Part shown: piece after piece, positions 7,286-14,907 of the stretch
How positions within the stretch are numbered: the stretch's first letter is position 1
How the letters are laid out: each line of letters starts with the position of its first letter
Source: CAKSQF01 sp051867925
GTDB taxonomy: Bacteria > Bacillota > Clostridia > Oscillospirales > CAG-272
Assembly: GCA_051867925.1 (NCBI GenBank)
Contig: JBJDZI010000118.1
Coordinates: forward strand, 1 to 30,962
Reading direction: 5' to 3'
Length of the DNA stretch: 30,962 nt
The notes under the pieces: model-generated
What the model saw: the letters and a program-made list of their open reading frames with translations, nothing else
Told to the model about the DNA's origin: nothing
Databases searched by the model: none
Made by a program: the position numbers and the translations under genes

Positions 7286-7549
7286 TCACTTCTTTCCGGG
7301 AGGCGGTTTGAGAGGGAATGCACCGCTGACCAGGATGATGTCGTCGCCGATGCGGACGATGTTCTCCCACGGGATGCAACAACGCCCGCGTCTGGCGAAA
7401 GAAAACAGTGATACCGAGCCGGGGACGATCAGCGCGCAGATCTTGCCCGTGATCGGGTCCAGTTCCAGATCGCAGACATAGCCCAGACGGCGACCGTCCC
7501 CTACGCAGATGATCTCTTTGTCCCGAAGAGTTGAAAAACAGCAGGTCAT
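7286..7549 (-). CDS. ymxH: YlmC/YmxH family sporulation protein (PRC-barrel)
   Basis: An 87-residue PRC-barrel protein. The sequence contains the family pattern: LRDKEIICVGDGRRLGYVCD near the start, DPITGKICALIVPG in the middle and the end block IPWENIVRIGDDIILV. Family members are small proteins of Bacillota found with sporulation or cell-division genes; their molecular role is not settled. ATG at 7547-7549 on the - strand follows AAAGGACAC. The C-terminus is unusually Pro/Lys-rich (KPPPGKK). It lies 90 bases downstream of spoIVA in the same direction; a small hairpin lies in that gap. The symbol is by family only. Confidence 0.8.
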   Translation of the reverse strand: MTCCFSTLRDKEIICVGDGRRLGYVCDLELDPITGKICALIVPGSVSLFSFARRGRCCIPWENIVRIGDDIILVSGAFPLKPPPGKK

Positions 7550-7639
7550 GATGTGTCCTTTCGGATGTGGTAGCCGCCCGAAGGTGGCTACGCAGAATGC
7601 TTTTCCGAAGAATTTCGGCAGATTCCGATAGCAGAGCCG

Positions 7640-9115
7640 TTACAGCAGAATGCAGATGAGTCCCGTACTGCCTTCGTTGATGATCCGCGAGATGGTGTCT
7701 GCCAGTTTCGTGCGGGCGTCCTCGGGCATGGCGGCGAGTTTCTGATGGATGCCCTCGTTGACCAGCTCGTAGAGCGTTTTGCCGAACAGATTGGTAGACC
7801 AGATGCGACCGGGATTCTCCTCAAATTCCGACAGGAGATACTTGATCAGATCCTCGCTCTGCTGTTGCGTGCCCACTACGGGGGAGATCTCGGTCTCGAT
7901 GCCCGTGCGGATCAGATGGAGCGAGGGCGCGCTGGCCTTCAGCCGTACGCCGTAGCCCCCGGAATGATGGACGATCTTGGGCTCCTCCAATCGCATATCC
8001 GAGACATCCGGCTCCACGATGCCGTAGCCCGTGGCTTCGGCTTGCGCCAGCGCGCCCGCGATTTTGTCGTAGCGGCGCTTCACCTCTGCCAGTTCACGGA
8101 CGGTGGCGATCAGTTCCCGCTGGTCGGAGATTTCAAGACCCGTCCAGCCTGACAGCACCTGATAGTACAGTGCGGGCGGTGGTGTCAGCTCCAGCTCGGC
8201 GCGACCGATGCCCAGATCCAGCCTGCGCAGATCTGCACGTTCGATATACTCCGCCTCGGCAAGGTCAGTGAAGACCTCCTCTGCCTGCCCCACTCGGCTG
8301 ATCTTGGCGGCGGCAGTGATGAGTGCCTCTTGAATACCCCTGCGGACGGGATGGTCGGGCTCCAGCACGCTGACCCAATCGGGCAGGGTGACCCCCACCT
8401 CCCGAAGCGGGAATTGATGAAGCACCAACTCCAAAATGTGCAGAATGTCGTCCGCATCCAGCGTCTGGCAGCTGACCAGCGCCACGGGCGCGTTGTAGCG
8501 GGTCTCCAGTTCCAGCGCCAGTGCTTCCGAAGCGGGATCTTCAGGGTGGGCGGAGTTGAGTACCACCACAAAGGGTTTGCCGAGGGCGGTCAGTTCGGCA
8601 GCGACGCGGCGCTCCGCTTCTTCATAGCCCTGTCGGGGCAGTTCGGTAATGGAGCCGTCGGTGGTGACCAGTACGCCGATGGTGGAGTGGTCTGTGATGA
8701 CCTTGCGGGTACCCATCTCCGCCGCTTCGCCGAAGGGAAGGGGAGTAGGACTCCAAGGCGTCATGACCATGCGGGGCTTGCCGTTTTCGGTCTGCCCCAG
8801 TGCTTCGGGGACGATATATCCCACGCAGTCCACGAGTTTTACCGAAAGGCGGATCTTCGCCGCTTCGATCTCCACTCCGTTGTCGGGGATGAATTTCGGC
8901 TCTGTGGTCATGACTGTTTTGCCTGCGGCGGATTGGGGCATCTCGTCTCTGGCACGCTCGCGGTCGTAGGATTCGGGGATGTTGGGCAGGACTATGGTTT
9001 CCAGAAACCGTTTGATGAAGGTGGATTTGCCGGTACGGACTGGCCCCACCACGCCGATGTAGATATTGCCGCCGGTCCTGGCGGCGATTTCGTCGTATAC
9101 GGAGGAAGGGTTCAT
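7640..9115 (-). CDS. spoIVA: Stage IV sporulation protein A (spore coat ATPase)
   Basis: 491 residues, the usual length of SpoIVA. In Bacillus it is an ATP-hydrolysing protein that polymerises on the outer forespore membrane to form the basement layer of the coat and to allow cortex formation. The N-terminus carries NIYIGVVGPVRTGKSTFIKR with Walker A at residues 24-32, followed by TMTTEPKFIP-like and KLVDCVGYIVPEA segments typical of the family, and it ends with GSTGLICILL, the conserved SpoIVA tail. The start at 9115 is fixed by AAAGGAG about 7 bases upstream and by the MNPSSVYDEIAARTGGNIY N-terminus; an upstream extension in the same frame is not used. A sigma-E promoter is expected but I could not identify one with certainty. 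Confidence 0.97.
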   Translation of the reverse strand: MNPSSVYDEIAARTGGNIYIGVVGPVRTGKSTFIKRFLETIVLPNIPESYDRERARDEMPQSAAGKTVMTTEPKFIPDNGVEIEAAKIRLSVKLVDCVGYIVPEALGQTENGKPRMVMTPWSPTPLPFGEAAEMGTRKVITDHSTIGVLVTTDGSITELPRQGYEEAERRVAAELTALGKPFVVVLNSAHPEDPASEALALELETRYNAPVALVSCQTLDADDILHILELVLHQFPLREVGVTLPDWVSVLEPDHPVRRGIQEALITAAAKISRVGQAEEVFTDLAEAEYIERADLRRLDLGIGRAELELTPPPALYYQVLSGWTGLEISDQRELIATVRELAEVKRRYDKIAGALAQAEATGYGIVEPDVSDMRLEEPKIVHHSGGYGVRLKASAPSLHLIRTGIETEISPVVGTQQQSEDLIKYLLSEFEENPGRIWSTNLFGKTLYELVNEGIHQKLAAMPEDARTKLADTISRIINEGSTGLICILL

Positions 9116-9272
9116 AAATGTCTCCTTTGCGTGTTTGGTGTCGGTTGTAGTCCACTTTATGCAGTAGCCGACCGTTTCATGCCAAGCAGCTCGGAAAATA
9201 TTGGGGTTCCGCCCCGCCAAGGAAACGAGAGACTTGATCAAACTTCGGCAGCGCCAAACCATATACAAAATC

Positions 9273-9324
9273 AGGGCGGCAAGTACTTGCCGCCCACAGA
9301 GTGTCGATAAACTATAAATTTAGA
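9273..9324. repeat. 52-nt hairpin-bearing dispersed repeat, copy 1
   Basis: It begins with the palindrome GGGCGGCAAG-TA-CTTGCCGCCC and continues with TGTCGATAAACTATAAATTT. A second copy lies at 30907-30958 and matches at 47 of 52 positions by eye. In both copies the hairpin is intact even though its loop region differs. Confidence 0.85.
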
Positions 9325-9470
9325 AAGCTGCCAGCCAAGGAAAGGGGTTGGAGATCTGATGAGGAGTGTAGCAGTTGCTACGCGACAGCTACGAAAAACT
9401 TCGGCACCCCCGATGCTTTCCCTTTCCCTCGGTATGGGTCTTTTTCGAGATTCTGAGTTTTGGTAGGGAG

Positions 9471-9505
9471 GAGCAGGGCTACGCCCGGCTCCGGGGCGAA
9501 GCCCC
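9471..9505. repeat. Dispersed GC-rich repeat with GAA-loop hairpin
   Basis: The core TACGCCCGGCTCCGG at 9480-9494 recurs exactly at 21630-21644. Here it runs into the perfect mini-hairpin GGGGC-GAA-GCCCC (9493-9505). It lies just past the stop codon of the - strand membrane protein gene and could act as a 3' structure for its transcript. Confidence 0.7.
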
Positions 9506-9518
9506 AACCGGATTGATT

Positions 9519-10475
9519 TCAATAATACTGTCGGTCGTTGTACTGGTCGTTGTAGGAGTTGCTGTATTGGCTGTTTTGCTGACCGCCACCGGGGTTGTTT
9601 CCGCCCCTTTTGCGATTGCGGACGACCTTCACGATCAGCCAGATGGCAATGATCAGGATCACAGCCGCCATCACCAGCGTTACGATCGCGCCGGCGGGCA
9701 TAGTCCGTCCGAAGACATCCTCCATCTCGTCTACCACGATCACGGCGGAGATACCGGTCGATTCGGTGAACGCCTTCAGGGCGGTGTTCACGGTGTCCTC
9801 GGTCAGAGGCAGATCAGACTTGTTGGTCAGATGAGATTCCACTCTGCCGTGTTCTTCCCGGCATTTGAAGGAAGAGGACAGCCCCAGTCCGTTGATGCGG
9901 GCGGTCAGACTTTCCATGACCTGCGCCAGATTGGAATCCAGCGAATACTTGTAGTTTTGGGGGACTGCTGCAGATATGGCATTGCCCAGCGCAGTTCCCT
10001 CTGCGCCGAACAGATTGTTGATATCGGTGGCAACATGGTCGCCGACCCAGCCGATATAACAATAATCATAATAGTTCTCGGCAGTCAGGAGGACGATGAG
10101 AATGTTGTCCTCAGTTGCCGCCGCGCCGCCGAATTCGGCGTAATACTGCTCGTTTGCATAGTCTTGGAAGGTCTCCTCATTGTAGTAGACCACACCGCCG
10201 TCGCTGAGTACCATCAGAGATGAGCTGAGTGCAGAGAAAACCAGTACCACAGCCATCAAGATCAATATAATAGGGAATATCATCATACCCAGCAAACCGC
10301 CCAGACAGCCGCCGTAGAAGCGGGGGCCTCTGCGCCAGCCCCAGCCGCCGTACATCGGTCCGCGAGGCCCTCTGAATCCGCCTCCGGGACCGCCGCCTCC
10401 GCTGAAGCCGCCTCCTCCGAAACTTCCTCCGCGGCCACCGCCGCCGCCGCGCGATCCTCCTCCGGGTCCTGCCAT
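9519..10475 (-). CDS. Glycine-rich two-pass membrane protein of unknown function
   Basis: 318 residues. Residues 1-58 are almost only Gly, Ser, Arg, Pro and Phe (GGGGGRGGSFGGGGF and similar). A membrane helix follows (about 62-86, LLGMMIFPIILILMAVVLVF). An extracytoplasmic domain of about 175 residues contains EDNILIVLLTAENYYDY and TGISAVIVVDEMEDVFGR. A second helix (about 264-290) precedes a basic and then Asn/Gln/Tyr-rich tail. The ATG at 10475 is chosen for AAGGAGGAA upstream. The outer domain has some feel of TPM-type domains, but I cannot establish it. It has its own promoter at 10520-10548. The hydrophilic ends would both be cytoplasmic. Confidence 0.7.
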   Translation of the reverse strand: MAGPGGGSRGGGGGRGGSFGGGGFSGGGGPGGGFRGPRGPMYGGWGWRRGPRFYGGCLGGLLGMMIFPIILILMAVVLVFSALSSSLMVLSDGGVVYYNEETFQDYANEQYYAEFGGAAATEDNILIVLLTAENYYDYCYIGWVGDHVATDINNLFGAEGTALGNAISAAVPQNYKYSLDSNLAQVMESLTARINGLGLSSSFKCREEHGRVESHLTNKSDLPLTEDTVNTALKAFTESTGISAVIVVDEMEDVFGRTMPAGAIVTLVMAAVILIIAIWLIVKVVRNRKRGGNNPGGGQQNSQYSNSYNDQYNDRQYY

Positions 10476-10519
10476 AAGATGTTCCTCCTTCAATCTTGTG
10501 AATTTTTGAATGTGATTTT

Positions 10520-10548
10520 ATTATACACCGTTTTTTACAAAAAAGCAA
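10520..10548 (-). promoter_or_regulatory. Sigma-A type promoter of the glycine-rich membrane protein gene
   Basis: On the - strand, TTGCTT and TATAAT are separated by 17 bases, about 45 bases before the start codon. The -10 box is perfect and the -35 matches at four of six positions. Confidence 0.75.
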
Positions 10549-10595
10549 TAGGAAAATCATTTTTTGCCCAAGCAGTGTGCAATCTTCTGCGGCGC

Positions 10596-10625
10596 AAAAA
10601 AAGAGAGCCGAAAGGCTCTCTTTTT
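10596..10625. terminator. Terminator after the lipoprotein gene
   Basis: The perfect stem AAGAGAGCC-GAAA-GGCTCTCTT is flanked by an A-run and a T-run, so it can act on both strands. It lies 8 bases past the stop of the - strand lipoprotein gene and separates it from the promoter at 10520. Confidence 0.92.
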
Positions 10626-10632
10626 CGTGATC

Positions 10633-11415
10633 TTAATATACGCACTCCAGCGCCAGAATGAACTCGCGTCCGCCCCAGCCGTCCTTCAGAGATACGACGA
10701 TGGTGTTCTCGCCCTCTTTCAGGATTTCGCGGATGTCAACGCCTTCCATGAAGTCAACAGGCTCCAGTGCGTCGTTCCAGTCAGCACCGCCATTGCTCTG
10801 GGGTGCGCCCTCGCCGTCGTGGGAGTAAACCAGCGTACCGTTGATCCAAATGTAGAAGGTGTTATCGTACCAAACATCCATGTAGATGTCGTTCTGCTCT
10901 GCAGCAGCTACCCAGGTCATCTGTTCTGCGGTCAGCTCAAAGGTGGTGTAGCAGATCAGACCGTGTGCATCGCCTGCCCAACCGATGGGGGAGTTGCCGT
11001 CGCCCAGACCGTCGTAACGGTCGCCCATGGGAGCGGTCTGAATGTCCCATCCAGCCATTTCGGAAATGACATCTGCATTCTTGTACCATTCTTCGCCTTT
11101 TTCAGCCAGCCACTGAGCCATTTCGTCCTGATCGGGATCGTAGGAAGTGCCGTCAGCGGCGCTGTTGGTCAGAGTGGGGCAATTAAAGATTTTGTAGTGC
11201 CAGTCGGTCTCCAGAGGCATCAGCGTCCAGTCGTCGAGAGCGTTGGGATCTTCGGGCTCGATGCTGGGAGGAGTGGTGATAGCGGGCTTGGTGGTGGTGG
11301 CAACGGTAGTGGTATTGCCGCCGGTGGTGTCTGCAGGATCGGTATTGTCATCTGCGCAGGACGCCATGCTAAATACCATCAACCCTGCAAGCAAGAGGGT
11401 GAAAAGCTTTTTCAT
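10633..11415 (-). CDS. Secreted lipoprotein with Thr-rich linker and jelly-roll-like C-terminal domain
   Basis: 260 residues. A lipoprotein signal peptide MKKLFTLLLAGLMVFSMASC places the lipidated Cys at residue 20. A Thr/Pro-rich linker follows (about 25-55, TTTVATTTKPAITTPPS). The rest is a globular acidic domain rich in Trp. Its C-terminal half, with NDIYMDVWYDNTFYIWINGT, VDFMEGVDIREILKEGEN and TIVVSLKDGWGG, resembles the beta-sandwich of glycoside-hydrolase accessory domains, where a strand WVNG-type motif and a DVRxxLKxGxN-type motif recur. I infer carbohydrate or cell-surface binding but see no catalytic residues. AAAGGAAAG precedes the start. It is monocistronic, with its own promoter and terminator. 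Confidence 0.75.
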   Translation of the reverse strand: MKKLFTLLLAGLMVFSMASCADDNTDPADTTGGNTTTVATTTKPAITTPPSIEPEDPNALDDWTLMPLETDWHYKIFNCPTLTNSAADGTSYDPDQDEMAQWLAEKGEEWYKNADVISEMAGWDIQTAPMGDRYDGLGDGNSPIGWAGDAHGLICYTTFELTAEQMTWVAAAEQNDIYMDVWYDNTFYIWINGTLVYSHDGEGAPQSNGGADWNDALEPVDFMEGVDIREILKEGENTIVVSLKDGWGGREFILALECVY

Positions 11416-11477
11416 GATTTCTTTCCTTTCTTTGCGGCGCAGGTGTGTTTTTTAGATTGCGCCTGTATTGCATAATC

Positions 11478-11506
11478 AATATACTATATTTTTTTGGATT
11501 TGTCAA
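11478..11506 (-). promoter_or_regulatory. Sigma-A type promoter of the lipoprotein gene
   Basis: On the - strand, a perfect TTGACA and a TATATT box are separated by 17 bases. The predicted leader before the start codon at 11415 is about 55 bases and includes a pyrimidine-poor AAAGGAAAG ribosome site. Confidence 0.85.
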
Positions 11507-11566
11507 TAGATAATAAATGATTACTTGCAAAAATTCACGGTTTAGTAACAAATTTCCAAGGATAGT

Positions 11567-12559
11567 TCACCTGCGCCCTCTGAGTACCAGACGCAGATAC
11601 AACCGCAGAAGCAACGGCCGTCGGAGTTTGTACACCAGATAGGTCAGGCGGGAACGGGTGGCGGCAATGACTTCCAGCATCCCGTGATAATTTGGCAGGG
11701 TGCAGTATTCACGAAGCAACTCTGCGGTGCGGCGGCGATCGTTGATCTGTGCCAAAAATTCCTCGGGATTCAGATCGTCACGCATGGTTTGCACCGCCCG
11801 CTCGGTCAGCGGACAGTTCGCCCGCCCGAACCGCTCTGCGATGACGGTCAGTGATCGACTGCGCTGGGAAAACAGTCCCTTCCACCAGCCTGTGGACAAA
11901 GAGCCTTCCCGATAGAGATAAAGATAGAGCGGAGCCTCCACATAGGCGACGGCTCTGGCGTTCAGCGATACGGAAGCGACAAACAGTGAGTCTTCGGCGT
12001 AGGACAGGGTAGGATCGAACCGCTCGGTCAGCACTTGCCGACGATAGAGCTTGCTAGGACAGCCGCTCAGCATCCCCGCCTCCCAAAGTTTGGATAGAAC
12101 GCCGTCCTCCCGTGGGAAGACTCCATCGGGGTAATTTTTCAAAAGCCCCGCCAGTTTTTCACTATACGAGGAGGAATAGAGCGGCTCACCGCCCTGTGAG
12201 ATTCGCAGGTAATTGCAGAAGACGATGTCTGCATCTGTTTCTTTCCTCAGTGCGGCGACCATGGCTTCGGCAAATTCGGGTGCCAAACGGTCGTCTGCAT
12301 CTACAAAGGAAACAAATTCGCCCCGGGCGGCGTCCAGCCCCGCGTTGCGGGCGGCGGAAACTCCTGCATTGGGTTGATGGATGACGGTGAAGTGCTCGTT
12401 TTTGGCAGCGTAGGCGTCACAGATCGCTCCCGATCGGTCGGGGGAGCCGTCGTCGATGAGAATCGCTTCCCAATCGGAGACAGTCTGGGAGAGCAGACTG
12501 TCCAGACAGGCAGGCAGATAGGCTTCCGCTTTGTAAATGGGGATGATGAACGAGATCAT
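11567..12559 (-). CDS. Family 2 glycosyltransferase (third of three tandem copies)
   Basis: 330 residues with a GT-A fold N-terminus: MISFIIPIYKAEAYLPACLD, nucleotide-binding DDGSPDRSGAICD (about residues 35-47), NAGVSAARNAGLDAARG, and the metal-binding DADD near 87-90. It transfers a sugar from a nucleotide sugar, probably to a cell-surface polysaccharide or glycoconjugate; donor and acceptor are not predictable. The start at 12559 overlaps the stop of the upstream gene by 4 bases and follows GGAGGTG. A long N-terminal extension in the same frame lies inside the upstream gene and is rejected. The C-terminus is basic (LRLYLRLVLRGRR) and may touch the membrane. Confidence 0.92.
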   Translation of the reverse strand: MISFIIPIYKAEAYLPACLDSLLSQTVSDWEAILIDDGSPDRSGAICDAYAAKNEHFTVIHQPNAGVSAARNAGLDAARGEFVSFVDADDRLAPEFAEAMVAALRKETDADIVFCNYLRISQGGEPLYSSSYSEKLAGLLKNYPDGVFPREDGVLSKLWEAGMLSGCPSKLYRRQVLTERFDPTLSYAEDSLFVASVSLNARAVAYVEAPLYLYLYREGSLSTGWWKGLFSQRSRSLTVIAERFGRANCPLTERAVQTMRDDLNPEEFLAQINDRRRTAELLREYCTLPNYHGMLEVIAATRSRLTYLVYKLRRPLLLRLYLRLVLRGRR

Positions 12560-13596
12560 ACCGCACCTCCTTGGTTCCTCCGTCGACGAAGCATGATCCC
12601 CAGCAGAATCATCAGAATGCGGGGGGAGCGGGTTCTGTAGGCAAGATAGGTCAATGGGGAGCGGGTCTTGCGGATATGCTCCAGCATTCGGGAATAGTTT
12701 TCCAGCGCGCAATATTCTTGGAGCAGGGAAAGACGGTCGGCTTTGTCCTCCATTCGCTCCAGAAAAGATTCGGGAGTCAGGCAGTCCAGCCGATCCCGCA
12801 CGGCACGGGCGGCGGTGAGATAACCCGCCTCTGCAAAGTTCTCCGCCATAGCCGTCAGTGACCGATAGCGTTGGGAGAGGACCCCGGGCTTGGGGGCGGT
12901 GGTCAGCGATCCTTCCCGCCAAAGGTAGAGATAGAGCGGCTGGCTTGCCAGTCCGAAGGAACTGCAGAGTGTTGCATAACCTGTGGCAAAGCGCATATCT
13001 TCGGCAAAGCGCAACTCTGTGTCGAACCGCAGATTGCCCGCCTCGATCAGCCCGCGGCGGTAGAGTTTCATGCACGCGCTGTTGAGTACGCCTGCGTCCC
13101 AGAGATCAGCCATCACCGCATCGGAGAGCGCAAACCGAAGCCCTGCTTCGGTTTGAACGCCCCTTTGGAAGATTTCCGAACGCAGATGAAATTTCCCGAC
13201 GGTGTCGTCTTCGACTCCCCGATAGGGCGTGCCATCGGGCAGGATGCGCCGATACTCGCAAGTCGCCAGATCCGTCCCTTCCTGCATCAGCGCGTACAGC
13301 TGTTTGAGAAAATCGGGGTGCAGGCGGTCATCGGAATCCGTAAAGGCGACAAACTCGCCACGGGCGGCGTTCAGCCCCGCGTTGCGGGCGGCGGAAACTC
13401 CTGCATTGGGCTGATGGATGACGGTAAACCGCCGGTCGCGGGCAACGTAGGTGTCACAGATCGCCCCCGATCGGTCGGGAGAGCCGTCGTCCACAAGGAT
13501 CGCTTCCCAATCGGTGAGCGTCTGGGCAAGGATGCTGTCCAGACAGGCGGGGAGAAATTCTTCCACTTTATATACGGGTACGATGATAGAAATCAT
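12556..13596 (-). CDS. Family 2 glycosyltransferase (second of three tandem copies)
   Basis: 346 residues, with MISIIVPVYKVEEFLPACLD, DDGSPDRSGAICD, NAGVSAARNAGLNAARG and the DSDD metal site. It is clearly paralogous to the gene downstream: blocks of the nucleotide sequence around the NAGVSAARNAGL motif are almost identical, and the C-terminal halves share YLYLWREGSL/YLYLYREGSL and the basic end. This indicates a tandem duplication. GAGGATAT precedes the start; the gap to the upstream copy is 9 bases. Confidence 0.92.
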   Translation of the reverse strand: MISIIVPVYKVEEFLPACLDSILAQTLTDWEAILVDDGSPDRSGAICDTYVARDRRFTVIHQPNAGVSAARNAGLNAARGEFVAFTDSDDRLHPDFLKQLYALMQEGTDLATCEYRRILPDGTPYRGVEDDTVGKFHLRSEIFQRGVQTEAGLRFALSDAVMADLWDAGVLNSACMKLYRRGLIEAGNLRFDTELRFAEDMRFATGYATLCSSFGLASQPLYLYLWREGSLTTAPKPGVLSQRYRSLTAMAENFAEAGYLTAARAVRDRLDCLTPESFLERMEDKADRLSLLQEYCALENYSRMLEHIRKTRSPLTYLAYRTRSPRILMILLGIMLRRRRNQGGAV

Positions 13597-13605
13597 GGTA
13601 TATCC

Positions 13606-14601
13606 TCAAATTTTCTTCCAATAATAAGAAATGCAACCGAAAAATCCCCGCTCGTGGAGGAGATCGCGGATCTTGGCGGTGCGCAGCTTCCATTTGGAGC
13701 GGGTGTCGCCTCGCAGGAGCAGTCGCTCGGAGCAGGTGATCCGAAGCCCCCGCGCCCTGCAGAAGTCCTCCACCCGTGCGATCACGGCAGCGGCAAGAGC
13801 GTCGTCCTTGGAGGCCTCGCGGATGGCATCCAAATGTTCAGCGGATTTTTGCAAATAGCCGCGGACGGTTTGCTCGATTAAAGCCTCGTCTGCCTGTGCC
13901 AGATAAAAGTCGATCTGTTCCTCCAGCGCAGTCAATGCGTCCAATCGTTTGGACGAATAGACCGAATGGGTGATACCGGTGGGGTTTTGATAATAGAACC
14001 AAAGGGGAGCCTCCACCAGCGCCAGCCGCTCCAAGGGATAGAGGAGACGGTAGGTGGTGGCTTCGTCCTCGTGAATGCGCCCTTCGGGGAAGACGAGGCC
14101 CGAGAGTCGCTCCCGCCGCCATAGTTTGCCCCAACTGACCACGAACCGCCCGCCGCCCTGCCGATAGAGGGAGAGCAGAGCGTCCCGTCCGCTGAGAGTC
14201 TCCACCGCGGGCGTTCCTATGTCGGCAGGCTCGCACCACTCGGTGGCGGTCGAGTAGTTGCACATTGCCATGTCCGCGCCCGTCTCGGTGAGGGCAGAGA
14301 GCAAAAGTTCCAGCGTGCGGGGATGTATCCAGTCGTCGGAGTCCAAAAACAGGATATAGTTGCCCTCTGCCGCCGCAAGCCCGGTGTTCCGCGCGGCGGA
14401 CAGACCGCCGTTTTCCAGATGGATCACCCGAAAACGCCTGTCGCGGGAGGCGTATTCTTCACAGATCGCGCCCGACCGGTCGGGAGAGCCGTCGTCGACG
14501 AGGATCGCCTCAAAGTCCCTGTCAGTCTGGGCGAGCAGACTGTTCAGGCAACGGCGGATATAGTCTTCCACCCGATAAACGGGCACGATGATCGAGATCA
14601 C
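13606..14601 (-). CDS. Family 2 glycosyltransferase (first gene of the operon)
   Basis: 331 residues with ISIIVPVYRVEDYIRRCLN, DDGSPDRSGAICEEY, NGGLSAARNTGLAAAEGN, the DSDD metal motif and an HEDEATTYRLLY block that fits the catalytic-base region. It is the most divergent of the three copies. A GTG start at 14601 is chosen because AAAAGGAG lies 8 or 9 bases upstream; an ATG at 14637 in the same frame has no ribosome site and would fall upstream of the predicted transcription start. The promoter is at 14638-14666. The three genes form one operon divergent from rpsB. Confidence 0.9.
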   Translation of the reverse strand: MISIIVPVYRVEDYIRRCLNSLLAQTDRDFEAILVDDGSPDRSGAICEEYASRDRRFRVIHLENGGLSAARNTGLAAAEGNYILFLDSDDWIHPRTLELLLSALTETGADMAMCNYSTATEWCEPADIGTPAVETLSGRDALLSLYRQGGGRFVVSWGKLWRRERLSGLVFPEGRIHEDEATTYRLLYPLERLALVEAPLWFYYQNPTGITHSVYSSKRLDALTALEEQIDFYLAQADEALIEQTVRGYLQKSAEHLDAIREASKDDALAAAVIARVEDFCRARGLRITCSERLLLRGDTRSKWKLRTAKIRDLLHERGFFGCISYYWKKI

Positions 14602-14637
14602 GGCAAAATCTCCTTTTTCAAACGGTTTTCTGTCCAT

Positions 14638-14666
14638 AGTATACCACACCGCGCTCCCCTTGTCAA
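14638..14666 (-). promoter_or_regulatory. Sigma-A type promoter of the glycosyltransferase operon
   Basis: On the - strand, a perfect TTGACA and TATACT are separated by 17 bases. The transcript would start about 30 bases before the GTG at 14601, which supports that start codon. Confidence 0.88.
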
Positions 14667-14756
14667 CCGAGGGTTTCAAAAAAACCTTCCTGTCGCCGTT
14701 GGATCTGCAATGGCGCGGGTAAAATGTAAACAAATTGTAAATTATTGGTTTCGCTA

Positions 14757-14786
14757 TTGCAATTTAACGAGAAAATGTGGTATAAT
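14757..14786 (+). promoter_or_regulatory. Sigma-A type promoter of rpsB-tsf
   Basis: TTGCAA and a perfect TATAAT with 18 bases between, preceded by T/A-rich DNA that could act as an UP element. It leaves a leader of about 115 bases before rpsB. Confidence 0.82.
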
Positions 14787-14792
14787 CAACAA

Positions 14793-14907
14793 CGCGCGTG
14801 GAAATATACACGACGCAGAAAATTCACACATTCCGCGCAAGTTCGGTTGCCCCAAAGGGTGGAATTCGAGCCGGAATGGTGGAAAAAACCGAAGGAGGAC
14901 ATTGGAA
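14793..14907 (+). other. rpsB 5' leader, possible autoregulatory RNA
   Basis: The leader is long for a ribosomal protein gene. It can fold with ATTCCG near 14826 pairing with CGGAAT near 14870. Leader-based autogenous control of rpsB by S2 is known in several bacteria; whether this sequence belongs to such a class cannot be judged from sequence reading alone. Confidence 0.3.

Larger units (their letters stand above)
9116..9518. other. Gene-free spacer with two dispersed-repeat segments
   Basis: About 400 bases between spoIVA and the next - strand gene. It contains a 52-nt element at 9273-9324, a GTAGCA/TGCTAC mini-hairpin near 9367, and a GC-rich palindromic tail at 9471-9505. A + strand frame through this region overlaps the next gene on the opposite strand and has no recognisable content. 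Confidence 0.6.

Noticed and set aside
7027..7311. A 94-codon + strand gene at the junction
   Set aside because: It runs through a strong bidirectional terminator and into the opposite-strand ymxH region, and has no recognisable sequence.
8330..9310. A 326-codon + strand frame opposite spoIVA
   Set aside because: Overlaps the well-supported SpoIVA gene and has no family motif or ribosome site.
12871..13881. A 336-codon + strand frame opposite the glycosyltransferases
   Set aside because: Shadow frame; it crosses two real genes and their junction.
13066..14323. Long N-terminal extensions of the glycosyltransferase and rpsB frames
   Set aside because: The extra residues lie inside neighbouring genes or untranslated leaders, while clear ribosome sites mark the shorter starts.
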